Shown here piece after piece: positions 55,904-64,000 of a stretch of DNA of 64,000 nt. Both the position numbers and the translations under genes were made by a program. Under the pieces are notes generated by a model, which saw only the letters and a list, made by a program, of their open reading frames with translations, was not told where the DNA came from and made no database searches. Origin of the DNA: Ophiosphaerella korrae. Lineage: Eukaryota > Ascomycota > Dothideomycetes > Pleosporales > Phaeosphaeriaceae. Location of the stretch: contig JALNQF010000066.1 in the NCBI GenBank assembly GCA_028456385.1, positions 62,001-126,000 on the forward strand, written 5' to 3'. How positions within the stretch are numbered: position 1 is the first letter of the stretch; every line of letters starts with the position of its first letter.

Positions 55904-56252
55904 GGTTGCATGTGGGAGAGGAAGAGAGCACGAAGGTCGAACAAATAGGTAGGCAGGTCAGTGTAACGGTAAGCTAGGCCGTCTAGAGCTGTCGACAGCT
56001 GCATGGCGGCGGGTGACGGCGGGTGGGTGGGGTGAAGGCTAGGCGCCGCGGGACATGCCGGAGTTAGTCCGAGACCCCGAGCTTTACCCAATTGTTGACA
56101 GTCGGTCGGTGCGTGTTTGCTGTTGCGACCAACCAACCACACAATGTTGCTGTAACAAGACAAGCACCCACACCACCGACTACTAACTACTAACTCTAGG
56201 AACGGCGTCGTCCGCCGGCAAGTCACTCGTCTGTCTTGCTATTTTCTTCATA
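55904..56252. promoter_or_regulatory. Bidirectional promoter region
   Basis: 349 bp between divergent start codons of the AMP-binding gene and POM34. It has GC-rich parts (gacggcgggtgggtgggg at 56017) and a directly repeated ctaactacta at 56183-56195. No specific factor site is claimed. Confidence 0.4.
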
Positions 56253-57149
56253 ATGTCTGTCGCTCGCTTCGCGCCTGCGTCAACAACGCGTGCGCCAGCA
56301 ACACCCTCAACACCAACGCCTTCAACTCCAGCTGCCCAGTCGGCCCAGCCCTACACGCCAAACGGGGCCTGGAAACACCCCAAATTTGACGAGATCGCCC
56401 GTCGCCAATACGCCACCGTATTTGATGAGCGCAACGTAAGAGCAATCGTCGCCAATGCCAGCGTGCTGTTTCTCTCCCTCTACGGCAGTGCTATCGTGTC
56501 CAAGGTCGGGATTCTGGAGTATGCTGCGTATGTCTTGGATGTTCAAGCGGCGATGGACTTTTTTGCTGACCGAAAACAAAGCCTCCCAGTCACAACCCTC
56601 ATCAACGCCGTGGTCAAGACTGTGCCATACAGTGACTGGGTCTTTGTTATCGTGCGCCTCGCCTTCGTAGCCAACATCTTGATTGCCCTAGGCCCTCTCT
56701 TCCGTCGCTACTACCCCGACGATATCGCCGATATTCCTCTCACGCCCTCACAACGCGCATCAATGGGCCTAAAAGCCGACATCATGTCATCACAAACACC
56801 GGGCACGTCATACGCCTCACCCAACTACGTTACACCACCGCGATACCAGCGCTCCACACCACGCAGCAGCAGCTTCAGTAATCACAACAGCCCTTCGCGC
56901 TCTCCCTCCTTTTCGCCCAGCACGAGCACCGGCAGTCCATTGTTCCAAAAAGCAATGGGCGCATCAGCTACAAAGCGGTTGAGCTACGGAGGAGGAAGTC
57001 CAATGGGAGGCAGCATCTTTGGAGACAGTTCAGCAAGCACTACGCCTGGCACACCAACACCGTCAACAGGCAAGGCGAGCGTAGGACTAAACAACAAGTG
57101 GCTATACGAGAAACGAAGGGACAATCCCAAGAGCAACATCTTCACCTAG
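56253..57149 (+). CDS. POM34: Nuclear pore membrane protein Pom34-like (NPCC family)
   Basis: Single-exon gene, 298 residues. A Thr/Pro/Ser-rich N-terminus (about 45 residues) precedes WKHPKFDEIARRQYATVFDE. Two membrane segments follow, at about residues 68-90 (ANASVLFLSLYGSAIVSKVG) and 130-150 (WVFVIVRLAFVANILIALGP), separated by a short hydrophilic stretch. After RRYYPDDIADIPLTPSQRASMGL comes a long Ser/Pro-rich tail with SPSRSPSFSPSTSTGSP, ending WLYEKRRDNPKSNIF. Two membrane spans, the LTPxQRxxxGL motif right after them and the SP-rich tail with a conserved end fit the fungal Pom34/NPCC family, a ring nucleoporin that anchors the pore in the nuclear envelope. Divergent from the AMP-binding gene. 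Confidence 0.8.
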   Translation: MSVARFAPASTTRAPATPSTPTPSTPAAQSAQPYTPNGAWKHPKFDEIARRQYATVFDERNVRAIVANASVLFLSLYGSAIVSKVGILEYAAYVLDVQAAMDFFADRKQSLPVTTLINAVVKTVPYSDWVFVIVRLAFVANILIALGPLFRRYYPDDIADIPLTPSQRASMGLKADIMSSQTPGTSYASPNYVTPPRYQRSTPRSSSFSNHNSPSRSPSFSPSTSTGSPLFQKAMGASATKRLSYGGGSPMGGSIFGDSSASTTPGTPTPSTGKASVGLNNKWLYEKRRDNPKSNIFT

Positions 57150-57352
57150 AGAAGCAGAACAGAGCAGATAGAAGGGGAGAGGAATGTAATAAAACCCAGC
57201 ATTTGTCGCCTTATACCCGTTATACTGCGCCGGCGTTTCCGCGTTCAAAAAAACCCCTTTTCCATACAATCATCTAGCACGAACGCAATGCACCAAACTG
57301 AAACAACCCATGCCATGCCCACCGCGTGATATAATACACTCCACCCCCACTC

Positions 57353-57790
57353 TCACGAAAATCGATCCCCCTTTCTACTCCGGTACACCTCGCTCGCCTC
57401 ATACTTGCTCTTCTCCACCGCCCCGTCCGCAGGCTCGTGCCGCGTCGCCGCCGGGTCCCGACTCGCCTGCGCACTCGGGTTCGCCGACTCGTCCTGCCGG
57501 TGCAAGTGCTCTTGCTCTAGCTGGAACACGCGCATGCGCTTTTGGCGGTCCAGCTCGGCTTTCGTCGCGCGGTCCGCGTTGATGCTGCGTTTGGCGAAGA
57601 AGTAGGCGCCGCCGCCGGCGACGATGAGGGTCGCCCAGCCGTAGCTAGTTGTGTGTTAGGAAGTGTGGTTTGGGGGCTTTGGGTGGGGCGGCGCGCTGGC
57701 CGGTGTGTGGTGACGTACTAGACGGATTTGACCTGGAGCTGTTAGTTGTGGAGGGGCCGTGTTTTGGGTGGTGAAACGTACCGTGTTCAT
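57353..57790 (-). CDS. DUF4748-type small membrane protein with 9-nt and 14-nt exons
   Basis: Exons 57782-57790 (ATGAACACG), 57719-57732 (14 nt) and 57353-57644 give 104 residues, MNTVKSVYYGWATLIVAGGG then AYFFAKRSINADRATKAELD. Both introns have GTACGT donors; acceptors are CCAG and CTAG. One membrane segment lies at about residues 10-27, followed by a charged helix (RQKRMRVFQLEQEHLHRQDE). The conserved end reads SRDPAATRHEP and EKSKYEASEVYRSRKGDRFS. I associate the YGWxTLIVAGGGAYxFAKRxINADR start and KSKYExSExYRSxKGDRFS end with a small fungal mitochondrial-type family; localisation is inferred. Without the two tiny exons the start would be missed. Confidence 0.85.
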
Positions 57791-59284
57791 TTTGGGGTGG
57801 GGTGATGTAGCTTTGGATGCGAGATTGGGGGGGGGGGGGAGAAGGTTGTTGGGGGTGTGTGGTGCGGGAAAGTTTTTTGGTAGTGTTGAAGCAAGAGTGG
57901 TCTGATTGTTGTAGGGCTGAGGGGGCAGGGATGCGGCGGTGGGCACGAACACCTACCTGTCTGTCTGTCAATTATAAACGCAGAGGAAGTCCTTCATTTT
58001 ACACCAACATTAGATAAGTTCAAAGGATGCTTGATTTTACACTGTCAAACCTTGCCTATTGCACTTTGAAGTGGGGTCGTTTTAGATAACTATTTCTACC
58101 AATCACAAATTCGGAACGGTCACGTGCATTGCAGGCCAGACTCATAGTAATTTACTTTCCCTTTCTCTTATGCCATGTAAATCAAAGAAGAATATTCTGT
58201 ACTACTGTTTCTCTAAGCTTTCGCCCATAACAATTGAAAAGGCCCTTCCACGATCAATCTGCGTACCAATCTTGGTCAAAAACTTTGAGAGCACTGAATT
58301 CGAATTGACCATGATCGGAATTTCGAAAAATCTTTCTTTGAAATGGCTTACACGGTCTTTATTATTCTTGGTGACGGATTTGAGGTGCTCTAAGTAGTCG
58401 TTGGTTGCTATCCGGGTCTCGTTGCTAAGCTAGGTATTTTTCACACCTGTGGTGGACAGAAAGCCCCAACTATCGTCTTTGTGTCTCGAACAAAACTGAT
58501 ATACTTTCTGTATTGCTCTTAGAGTGAACGCATTAATGTCAGATATTGATATAAAAAAATGACGGCATTTCGTCATAACATTATTTTCCTTAGAGCCACC
58601 GACACTAGTGAAATTGAAATATTACTTTATTCTATAGCATTTCAGAAAAGAGCATGCGTTAGCACTTAATCACGTCAGTTCATGTCGTCTGAGTTCTTCG
58701 AAACCTAAGCGCTGAGGCGATCCACCCGACTGCGACTGAGAGCTCCAGTTCGCCAAACATCAAACACTTGTTTCCCACAGCCTAACGCCATTTCAACCTC
58801 GGTCAGCTCCATTCGTCCGATGTTCTTACCAGAACAACGGTATTTGGCAGATGAAAAAATTATACATCATACCCGCCGTCATCGTCTAATGTTTCCGTGG
58901 CGTGTTGCTGCCTCAGTAGACTGAGAACGTGTGAAGACCGCACTCCTTATGTTAATGCTAAACGTACACAATTAATCGCATACCACTAGATATTTCATCT
59001 AGGAAATCAAGTTATTCAAGCTCGTAGCTGCCTTAAACAAACATTTTGCGCTGATCAAGTATCTTTGGTTGCTGCTTCTTAAGTGACCTTTCGCCTAGTA
59101 GTTTAATCGCCTGAGCGGTTGTATGATTCGAAACTGTGCGTCTCCATCGTTGAAACTTTGTCTGCCTCATGCTCGGCGCCAACCGCTAAACTTACGATGG
59201 TCGTATGCGAGAGACCCCTGCAAGTACGACATGTCTACCGTATGCACGTCTATGCGGATGGAGCCGCTGCTAACGGTATGGCTA
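57791..59284. other. Stretch without a recognisable gene
   Basis: Upstream of the DUF4748 gene, then about 1.3 kb of AT-rich sequence. A C-rich run lies at 57827-57838 (minus strand). 58948-59010 weakly resembles the degenerate repeat at 36.9 and 49.8 kb. No gene seen. Confidence 0.45.
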
Positions 59285-59619
59285 CAAGGGGGGCTCATGA
59301 GCGGGCGACTAGCGCGTTCGGTGGGGAGGGCCTGTGCGTAGTAGGCTCGAGAATCAGAGACATTGTTTTATATACAATTTTACTACTAACTAAGGTACTA
59401 AATTCGTGCCTTACTCTTAAGATACCTAAAACGCCTTATCGTCGGCTTAGCTACAAAGAACGCGTACAGATATAGACCCTTAGAGAGGAGGGCCTACCCT
59501 AGAATTAAATTGTAGAGAAGCTTAGTATACCTCAAAGAACTATCTCGCGCTGTCTTAATACTCTACTAACGCTATTAAAGCCTCGCAGCTAGCTACTAAT
59601 ACTTGATATACCTCTCTAA

Positions 59620-59824
59620 TGTTAGAAATCACCTGGTCTCGGGTTAGTATAGGGCGGTTAGCCCCAGGGAGGGGTATATAAGCCCTTCGAAGGAATCGTT
59701 GGGTAGCCAGCGATTACTCTATCAATCAATACACCCCTTGCTGTACCCCAACCCCTTGTACTGCTGCTACAACGCCCCCTATTTACTAGTGACTTGACCT
59801 AGCCTCGAGTGACTTGGTTTAACA
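59620..59824 (+). mobile_element. 205-bp solo LTR inserted in the Tc1 transposase
   Basis: Begins TGTTAGAAATCACC and ends GGTTTAACA, inverted TGTTA/TAACA ends, with TATATAAG inside. Flanked by the duplication tctaa on both sides (59615-59619 and 59825-59829). Deleting the LTR and one tctaa restores the transposase reading at LILDIPL...RYTTKNAKQRCKT. Confidence 0.87.
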
Positions 59825-59887
59825 TCTAAAAGCTACTTGTACGCTATACTACTAAAAACGCTAAGCAACGCTGTAAGACTTGTGTTA

Positions 59888-60051
59888 TGTCGCAGCTCTA
59901 CCCCACTGCGCCAAACAAACCCAAAAAGGTAACCAAGTATTCAACAACGTCGAAATACAGGAGTAGAACAGTATATATTGCCTAAGGGCCCTCGGAGCCC
60001 TTGTCTTGCGCTCTTGCGCAGCTACGGCCTACTGCGGCCTGTAGCGTGACA
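59888..60051 (-). repeat. 164-bp dispersed repeat, copy 2
   Basis: Reverse-complement relative of 41166-41339. It lies inside the Tc1 element, where the middle of the transposase should be. Ends read TGTCGCAGCTC and GTAGCGTGACA. No flanking duplication. Confidence 0.72.
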
Positions 60052-60583
60052 CTTTAATCTACTTTAAGAAGGACTAGCTATTAGCTAAGGGTACTATTAA
60101 TTCTAACGTATATATACGTTAGATTCTGATATATATATAGGAGTTTCTAAAAGCTAAGGGTAGGCAACTAATATATATTAAGGACAATAATAGTATCTAC
60201 ACCTCTTAGAGGACTACAAGAGCTTATGCAGTAATAGGCATTAATAAGGTTAATAGCTAGCTAGTAAACTTACCTAATTTAAACCCCATTAAGAACGTTT
60301 AGCAGCTTCTAAAATATTAAGTATAGAAGCGATACCTATATACAGAGGCTAAACTAATGCAATATGTAAGAGAGGAGTAAGATAAAATCAATACTAACGA
60401 CTACCTTAAATATATCAGATCTATAAAGCAGCGCTGCTAGGCAGTAATAATAGCGGGTGGCGGCTACACAAAATAGTAATCAAATATATTTTACTTAGCA
60501 ATCTCTATACAAAATGGCGTAGTCAATTCATCCAGTTAGTAGGGCCTGAACCACGCTAGTCTCTCGCTCATGAGCCCCCCTTG

Positions 60584-61003
60584 TACATGACGCCCTATGG
60601 ATGAGTCTATACTACAAGCGGTGACCTCGGGCTTGATCGCTTATTGCTTGTCGTTCCAGTCGCCGCGGTGGTTGTCAGTCAAGCTTTTCACATTGTATTG
60701 CTAAGCCTTCCGCGCATTTCACGGGCGCCAGATAGTCCCCACGGTGGGTTGGCGGCATGTAAAACGTCTCGAGGAAGTGGGAACCACCATGAATCCTAAG
60801 GATGTGATATGATACCAATCACATGAGCTGATCCTGAGGTTGAGTATATGGACTCACTTCTGGAAGGTATTTGAAACTCATCTCTTCACTCGGGGCACTT
60901 CAAGCTTTTCGTTTCAAGCCGGTTTTGCTTGTCTTTCATTTCTTCTTCCTTTCATTCACTTCGCTTCAAGCGCTGCGCGCAGATTCTTTGTATTAACACT
61001 ACG
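60584..61003. other. Intergenic, Egh16-like gene promoter
   Basis: Between the Tc1 element and the Egh16-like gene. A 60-codon frame at 60840 is probably leader sequence. Confidence 0.4.
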
Positions 61004-62389
61004 ATGCACTCCCAGTCTGTAGTTCTCGCGCTAGCCGCCTGCTTTACTACTGTCTACTCTCACGCAGCTATCCTTGTTGCAGTAGGAGACTCTGGTTCAA
61101 GTCAAGGATTTATTGGTAATATAGATACTCCCATAGATCATGGGCGTCTTCTCACCATCAGTAGTTGATCCTGAATTGGCCCGCAACTGTACCACTATCT
61201 CCCCCTGCCAACAGGACGCAACAATCATCCGAGACAACGAGATCGCACAAAACATTGTCAATGGGTGTGGACGAACTGAAATCGCAGGTAATATAGATAT
61301 CGGAGAAGTCACGGAGAATGAACTAGCTGCTGGTCGTATGACTACTGTATCATCAGGCTCGGTCATGAAAGTCACAATTCATCAAGTTAACGCAGATGGC
61401 GCGGGTATGTCCGCCAGTGCCGTAAGATATTGAGAGCTGAGCTAACATGTAACAGGGCCTTTTGAGTGTGGCATGGATGAAACGAGTAATGCTCAGACGA
61501 CATTTACGCCTTTAAAGGTGTCGAACAATATGCCTGGAAAGCTCGGTCTCTCACAAGCCAAGGAACAGGATTTCACGATCAATGTCCAAATGCCTGCCAA
61601 GTTCAATTGTCTAAGTGCTAGTACTGGAAACATCTGTACCATAAGATGCATTTGCTGTGCAGCAGACCGATGAGACAGGTCGGGTGAATGGCGGCACTAG
61701 TGGTAGGTCATATATTTTCCTAACCTGTCACCCTATCCCATCACCACCAGCATACTCACGACCTCGGTAGCCGTAGAGACTACAAAGATGCTGGAAGGTA
61801 TTCAAGCACAAATTCTCCAGGATAGAGAAGGCTTCGAGGCGGCGGTAGCCGCAAATCAAGCTGCCGGAGCTGCGGGCATCAACGAAGGAGCCGCCGCCAT
61901 CTTCGGTGGGTCTTGAAATTTCCATACATCAATTTGCTATTAAATTTGACTTGTAATAATCAGCTAATATATTGCTTAGCTCTTATCACCGCTACGGTCA
62001 ATCCTAATGCCGGCGCGACGCAAGCTCCCGCTGCTGGCAACAGCAACGCGAACCAAGGAAAAGGAAAGGGTAATGGAAATGCCAACAATCGAAATGGTAA
62101 TAGCCAGCATGCTGGTAAAGGGAATGGTAATAATCAGCAAAATGGTGCGGGTGCTGGGAACCAGCAGACGGGCAACCAACAGACTGGAAACCAACAAACG
62201 GGAAATCAACAGACTGAAAATCAACAAAATGAAAACCAGAACACGAATGGTGGCCAGAATGCAAATGCCGGCCAGAATCAAAATAACAATGGTAAAGGCC
62301 GTGGCAATGGTGGCAACACTCGCAGAGATGGCAAGACTCGAAGCCGCAGACAGAGGCGCCCAAGATTCCTTACTGAAATTCTTGTTTAA
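61004..62389 (+). pseudogene. Egh16/Mas3-like secreted protein gene, probably broken
   Basis: The signal peptide MHSQSVVLALAACFTTVYSH is followed, after a GTAATA...GTAG intron (61113-61161), by the family block VDPELARNCTTISPCQQDAT, CGRTEIAGNIDIGE and VTIHQVNADGAG. A GTATGT...CAG intron leads to PFECGMDETSN, NNMPGKLGLSQAKEQDF and STGNICTIRC. There the Cys-rich segment that should follow is missing: the frame shifts and stops at 61673, while the next family piece (FAVQQTDETGRVNGG) sits in another frame. Two later exons read LTTSVAVETTKMLEGIQAQI and a Gln/Asn/Gly-rich tail with repeated GNQQT units, ending at 62389. Relatives are secreted by infection structures of plant pathogens. The splice phase after the break also does not fit, so I count two lesions. 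Confidence 0.7.
62185..62220 (+). repeat. Short in-frame tandem repeat (GNQQT units)
   Basis: About four tandem 15-bp units encoding Gly-Asn-Gln-Gln-Thr inside the C-terminal tail of the Egh16-like gene, starting near 62157. The third bases vary between units (ggcaaccaa, ggaaaccaa, ggaaatcaa), so it is an old repeat. Confidence 0.6.
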
Positions 62390-62962
62390 GTATGATCAGT
62401 AAGCATCGCTCTGTCTAGCCTCTTATGCAAAAGTAGAGTACTTTGATCCCTAGGTAACCAGTCTACTTGCTCCGGTTACATTTTTAGAAGTGCGGTTCCC
62501 CTGCCTTGTATATAAAATTCAATTATAGAACCCTCCTTGAGGGCCTGTCTCGATCCAGTGTGTTACTGTTGCATTCGGGTGGTGATACATGATCGAGACG
62601 TGAGGTGGTGTGAGGTGATCATAGCATATTTTGCTCTTCACGAAACATTTCTTTTTAACTCATAGCCCGGCTTTCTCTGAACGACCTGGAATCTTCTTTC
62701 ACAAATTTTGTGAGATAGCCATGAGTCCCTTCGTGGTTTGAAGTTGCTGAATCACCTGATAAATCATTCACGCTGACCATCTAGCGCTCGTGTCAGAAAG
62801 AGCAGCGTTCTCACTCATTCAATTGAATCAGACTATTTTCCTAATTAGTCATGGCCCCAAAACTCTCCAAAAACTACTTCTGAGCTCACAAGGCGAAGTC
62901 AAACGGGCATGACAGTACAAAAAACAGTAGGCTCTAAACCTTGTCGACCACAATGAGTGGAA
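62390..62962. other. Intergenic between converging genes
   Basis: Trailers of the Egh16-like gene and the F-box/LRR-like gene. No recognisable frames. Confidence 0.45.
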
Positions 62963-64000
62963 TCAAAATTCAGCTTGCCCCGTAGAAGGAGTCTCGCCCT
63001 CATCCTCCTCCGATTCTGAATCCGTCGCGTAAACTTCAATATGCATGCCTCCGTCCTCAAATGTGACGGTAACTTCGTCATCCATGTATATGGCACCCAC
63101 CTCTATTTCGACTTGTTCATCTTCGTCATCTTCTTCGTCATCATCATCATCATCATCTTCATCATCGTCATCCCAATCAATCATTTCCATATCTTCATCG
63201 CTGTCCTCGCTCTCTGAGTTGATAGACTCAAAATGCTGTTTGATCACGTCAAGTTTGCGCCGTACAGACAAGTTGATTACTTTCATATCACTACCTTTAA
63301 GTCCCACCTCAGGCGCTGCAGTCGCAGAAGGTGAAGTTGAGGGTTTTTTCTCCGCCTCTTCTTGCTCTCCTAAGTCTCGGCGAAATCCCAGATCACTAGA
63401 GCCGTACAGGCATTGTACCACTGGCTCATGTTCGCCAGCGAGGTATGGAGGTATCGTAAAACTATCGCAGTGCATCTCGATATAAACTTCCAAGTTGATT
63501 CCGGCTTGAAATAGTCTGCGTGCATATGGGTATCGAGATTGGAGATGCTCCGGTGCACATATCTTATCTGCTAATTGAACCTGTCCCCATTTGTCCGAGC
63601 TCTGCATCAACTGAAGCGAAGAGAGCGATGGTAGGGATAGATAAGTCTCAATATCTGGTGTGGACTGGAAGAAAGACGTGGCTTGGCTATCGATATATGA
63701 ATTTTTGGATATTCGAAGCGTTTCCAAGTTTGGCGGTGCCATTGCGGGGTTCATGATGATGACTCGATGCAAGAATGACTGTGGGTCGCATTGTATAAAT
63801 TTGAGAGCGTGGAAGTTGCGCATGCCGTCTCCGGGTAAGACCATGCGATGCACATCTTTCACGTAAAAGTGGTCATATTTCCAGCTTGGATCCAGATGCG
63901 TGAGACTTTCGAGTGAGTGCGCAACAGTTGCCAGGGCCTCCAAGGTGGCACTAGCATTTCTAGTCAACACTGGAGCGGCCACTCCTGGTCTTCTCGTGTT
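62963..64000 (-). CDS. F-box/LRR-like protein, partial (start beyond window edge)
   Basis: The frame is open to the right edge with no ATG in a plausible start position, so the N-terminus lies outside. The visible 340 or so residues contain Leu-rich, repeat-like segments (LEALATVAHSLESLTHLDP, LETLRISKNS, LSLPSLSSLQLMQSSDKWGQ) of the kind that follow an F-box in fungal proteins. Then comes a region with Ser/Pro/Ala (KKPSTSPSATAAPEVG), a very acidic run of about 30 Asp/Glu (DWDDDDEDDDDDDDEEDDED) and a folded-looking end (VGAIYMDDEVTVTFEDGGMH) with a last Glu/Ser-rich tail. F-box assignment is inferred from the LRR type; the box itself is not in the window. Confidence 0.7.
   Translation of the reverse strand, partial: NTRRPGVAAPVLTRNASATLEALATVAHSLESLTHLDPSWKYDHFYVKDVHRMVLPGDGMRNFHALKFIQCDPQSFLHRVIIMNPAMAPPNLETLRISKNSYIDSQATSFFQSTPDIETYLSLPSLSSLQLMQSSDKWGQVQLADKICAPEHLQSRYPYARRLFQAGINLEVYIEMHCDSFTIPPYLAGEHEPVVQCLYGSSDLGFRRDLGEQEEAEKKPSTSPSATAAPEVGLKGSDMKVINLSVRRKLDVIKQHFESINSESEDSDEDMEMIDWDDDDEDDDDDDDEEDDEDEQVEIEVGAIYMDDEVTVTFEDGGMHIEVYATDSESEEDEGETPSTGQAEF

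Larger units (their letters stand above)
59285..60583 (+). mobile_element. Tc1/mariner element, RIP-mutated and interrupted
   Basis: Inverted ends CAAGGGGGGCTCATGAGCG at 59285 and their complement ending at 60583, each bordered by TA (59283-59284 and 60584-60585). The transposase is readable in pieces. The N-terminal helix-turn-helix is YRRLSYKERVQI, stop, TLREEGLP, then EKLSIPQRTISRCLNTLL and LLILDIPL. The C-terminal catalytic part (60060-60480) is YFKKD, AKGTINS, TTRAYAVIGINKVN, then LPNLNPIKNV (motif around the second catalytic Asp), YLKYIRSIKQRC and a closing IAGGGYTK. Many TAG/TAA codons stand where CAG, CAA or TGG are expected. The middle, including the first catalytic Asp, is replaced by inserted sequence. 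Confidence 0.85.

Overview
The window is a piece of a filamentous ascomycete nuclear genome. Short (about 45-75 bp) GT-AG introns with CTRAC-type branch sites interrupt most genes. Gene families are typical of Pezizomycotina: Zn2Cys6 factor, Egh16-like secreted protein, PTH11-type membrane protein, NCS1 permease and MFS sugar transporter. Degraded Copia and Tc1/mariner elements carry CAA/CAG-to-TAA/TAG and TGG-to-TGA stop changes of the kind left by repeat-induced point mutation (RIP). A Dothideomycete (Pleosporales-like) origin is my inference from the overall look of the proteins, not something I could test.

Layout. 1-1.2 kb: nothing recognisable. 1.2-11.6 kb: compact housekeeping block holding a YjbQ-family protein, two small Tyr-rich proteins (possibly one gene), a mitochondrial membrane protein, a DUF1826-like protein, an insulinase (Ste23/IDE) and an MPP6-type exosome cofactor with a zinc knuckle. 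11.6-18.4 kb: gene-poor, with two decayed genes (a PTH11/fungal-rhodopsin-type membrane protein and a 5'-truncated V-ATPase subunit A). 18.9-26.6 kb: VPS1 dynamin, mitochondrial bL27, a peroxisomal alpha-methylacyl-CoA racemase-like CoA-transferase, a relic of an RNase H-like fold gene and a Zn2Cys6 factor. 27.8-34.6 kb: an orphan secreted protein, a sugar transporter and the AP-1 mu subunit. 34.6-44.1 kb: a graveyard with full-length relics of GPI18 (PIG-V), a phytanoyl-CoA dioxygenase-like gene and an NmrA-like gene, then a nested transposon complex (terminal inverted repeats, a MITE with TA duplications, two LTRs, a Copia chimera, one small spliced acidic gene). 44.3-48.7 kb: NCS1 nucleobase permease, another RNase H-like relic and a Gly/Trp/Pro-rich GPI-anchored protein. 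48.7-52.4 kb: gene-poor, with a third RNase H-like relic. 52.4-57.8 kb: compact block with a conserved unknown, an atypical AMP-binding protein, POM34 nucleoporin and a DUF4748 protein with a 14-nt microexon. 59.3-60.6 kb: RIP-mutated Tc1/mariner element carrying a solo LTR. 61-62.4 kb: an Egh16-like secreted protein gene that looks broken. 63-64 kb: an F-box/LRR-like gene running off the edge.

The genes do not form a pathway cluster. The pattern is alternation of compact, intact housekeeping blocks with 5-10 kb relic-rich blocks, a two-compartment architecture common in plant-associated fungi. I found no convincing tRNA, rRNA or CRISPR, and no clear new multi-gene system. The most distinctive items are the MPP6-zinc-knuckle protein, three dispersed relics of one RNase H-like family, full-length decayed copies of VMA1 (5'-truncated) and GPI18, an AMP-binding protein that seems to have lost its catalytic motifs, and the nested transposon complex. 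All splice models were read by eye.
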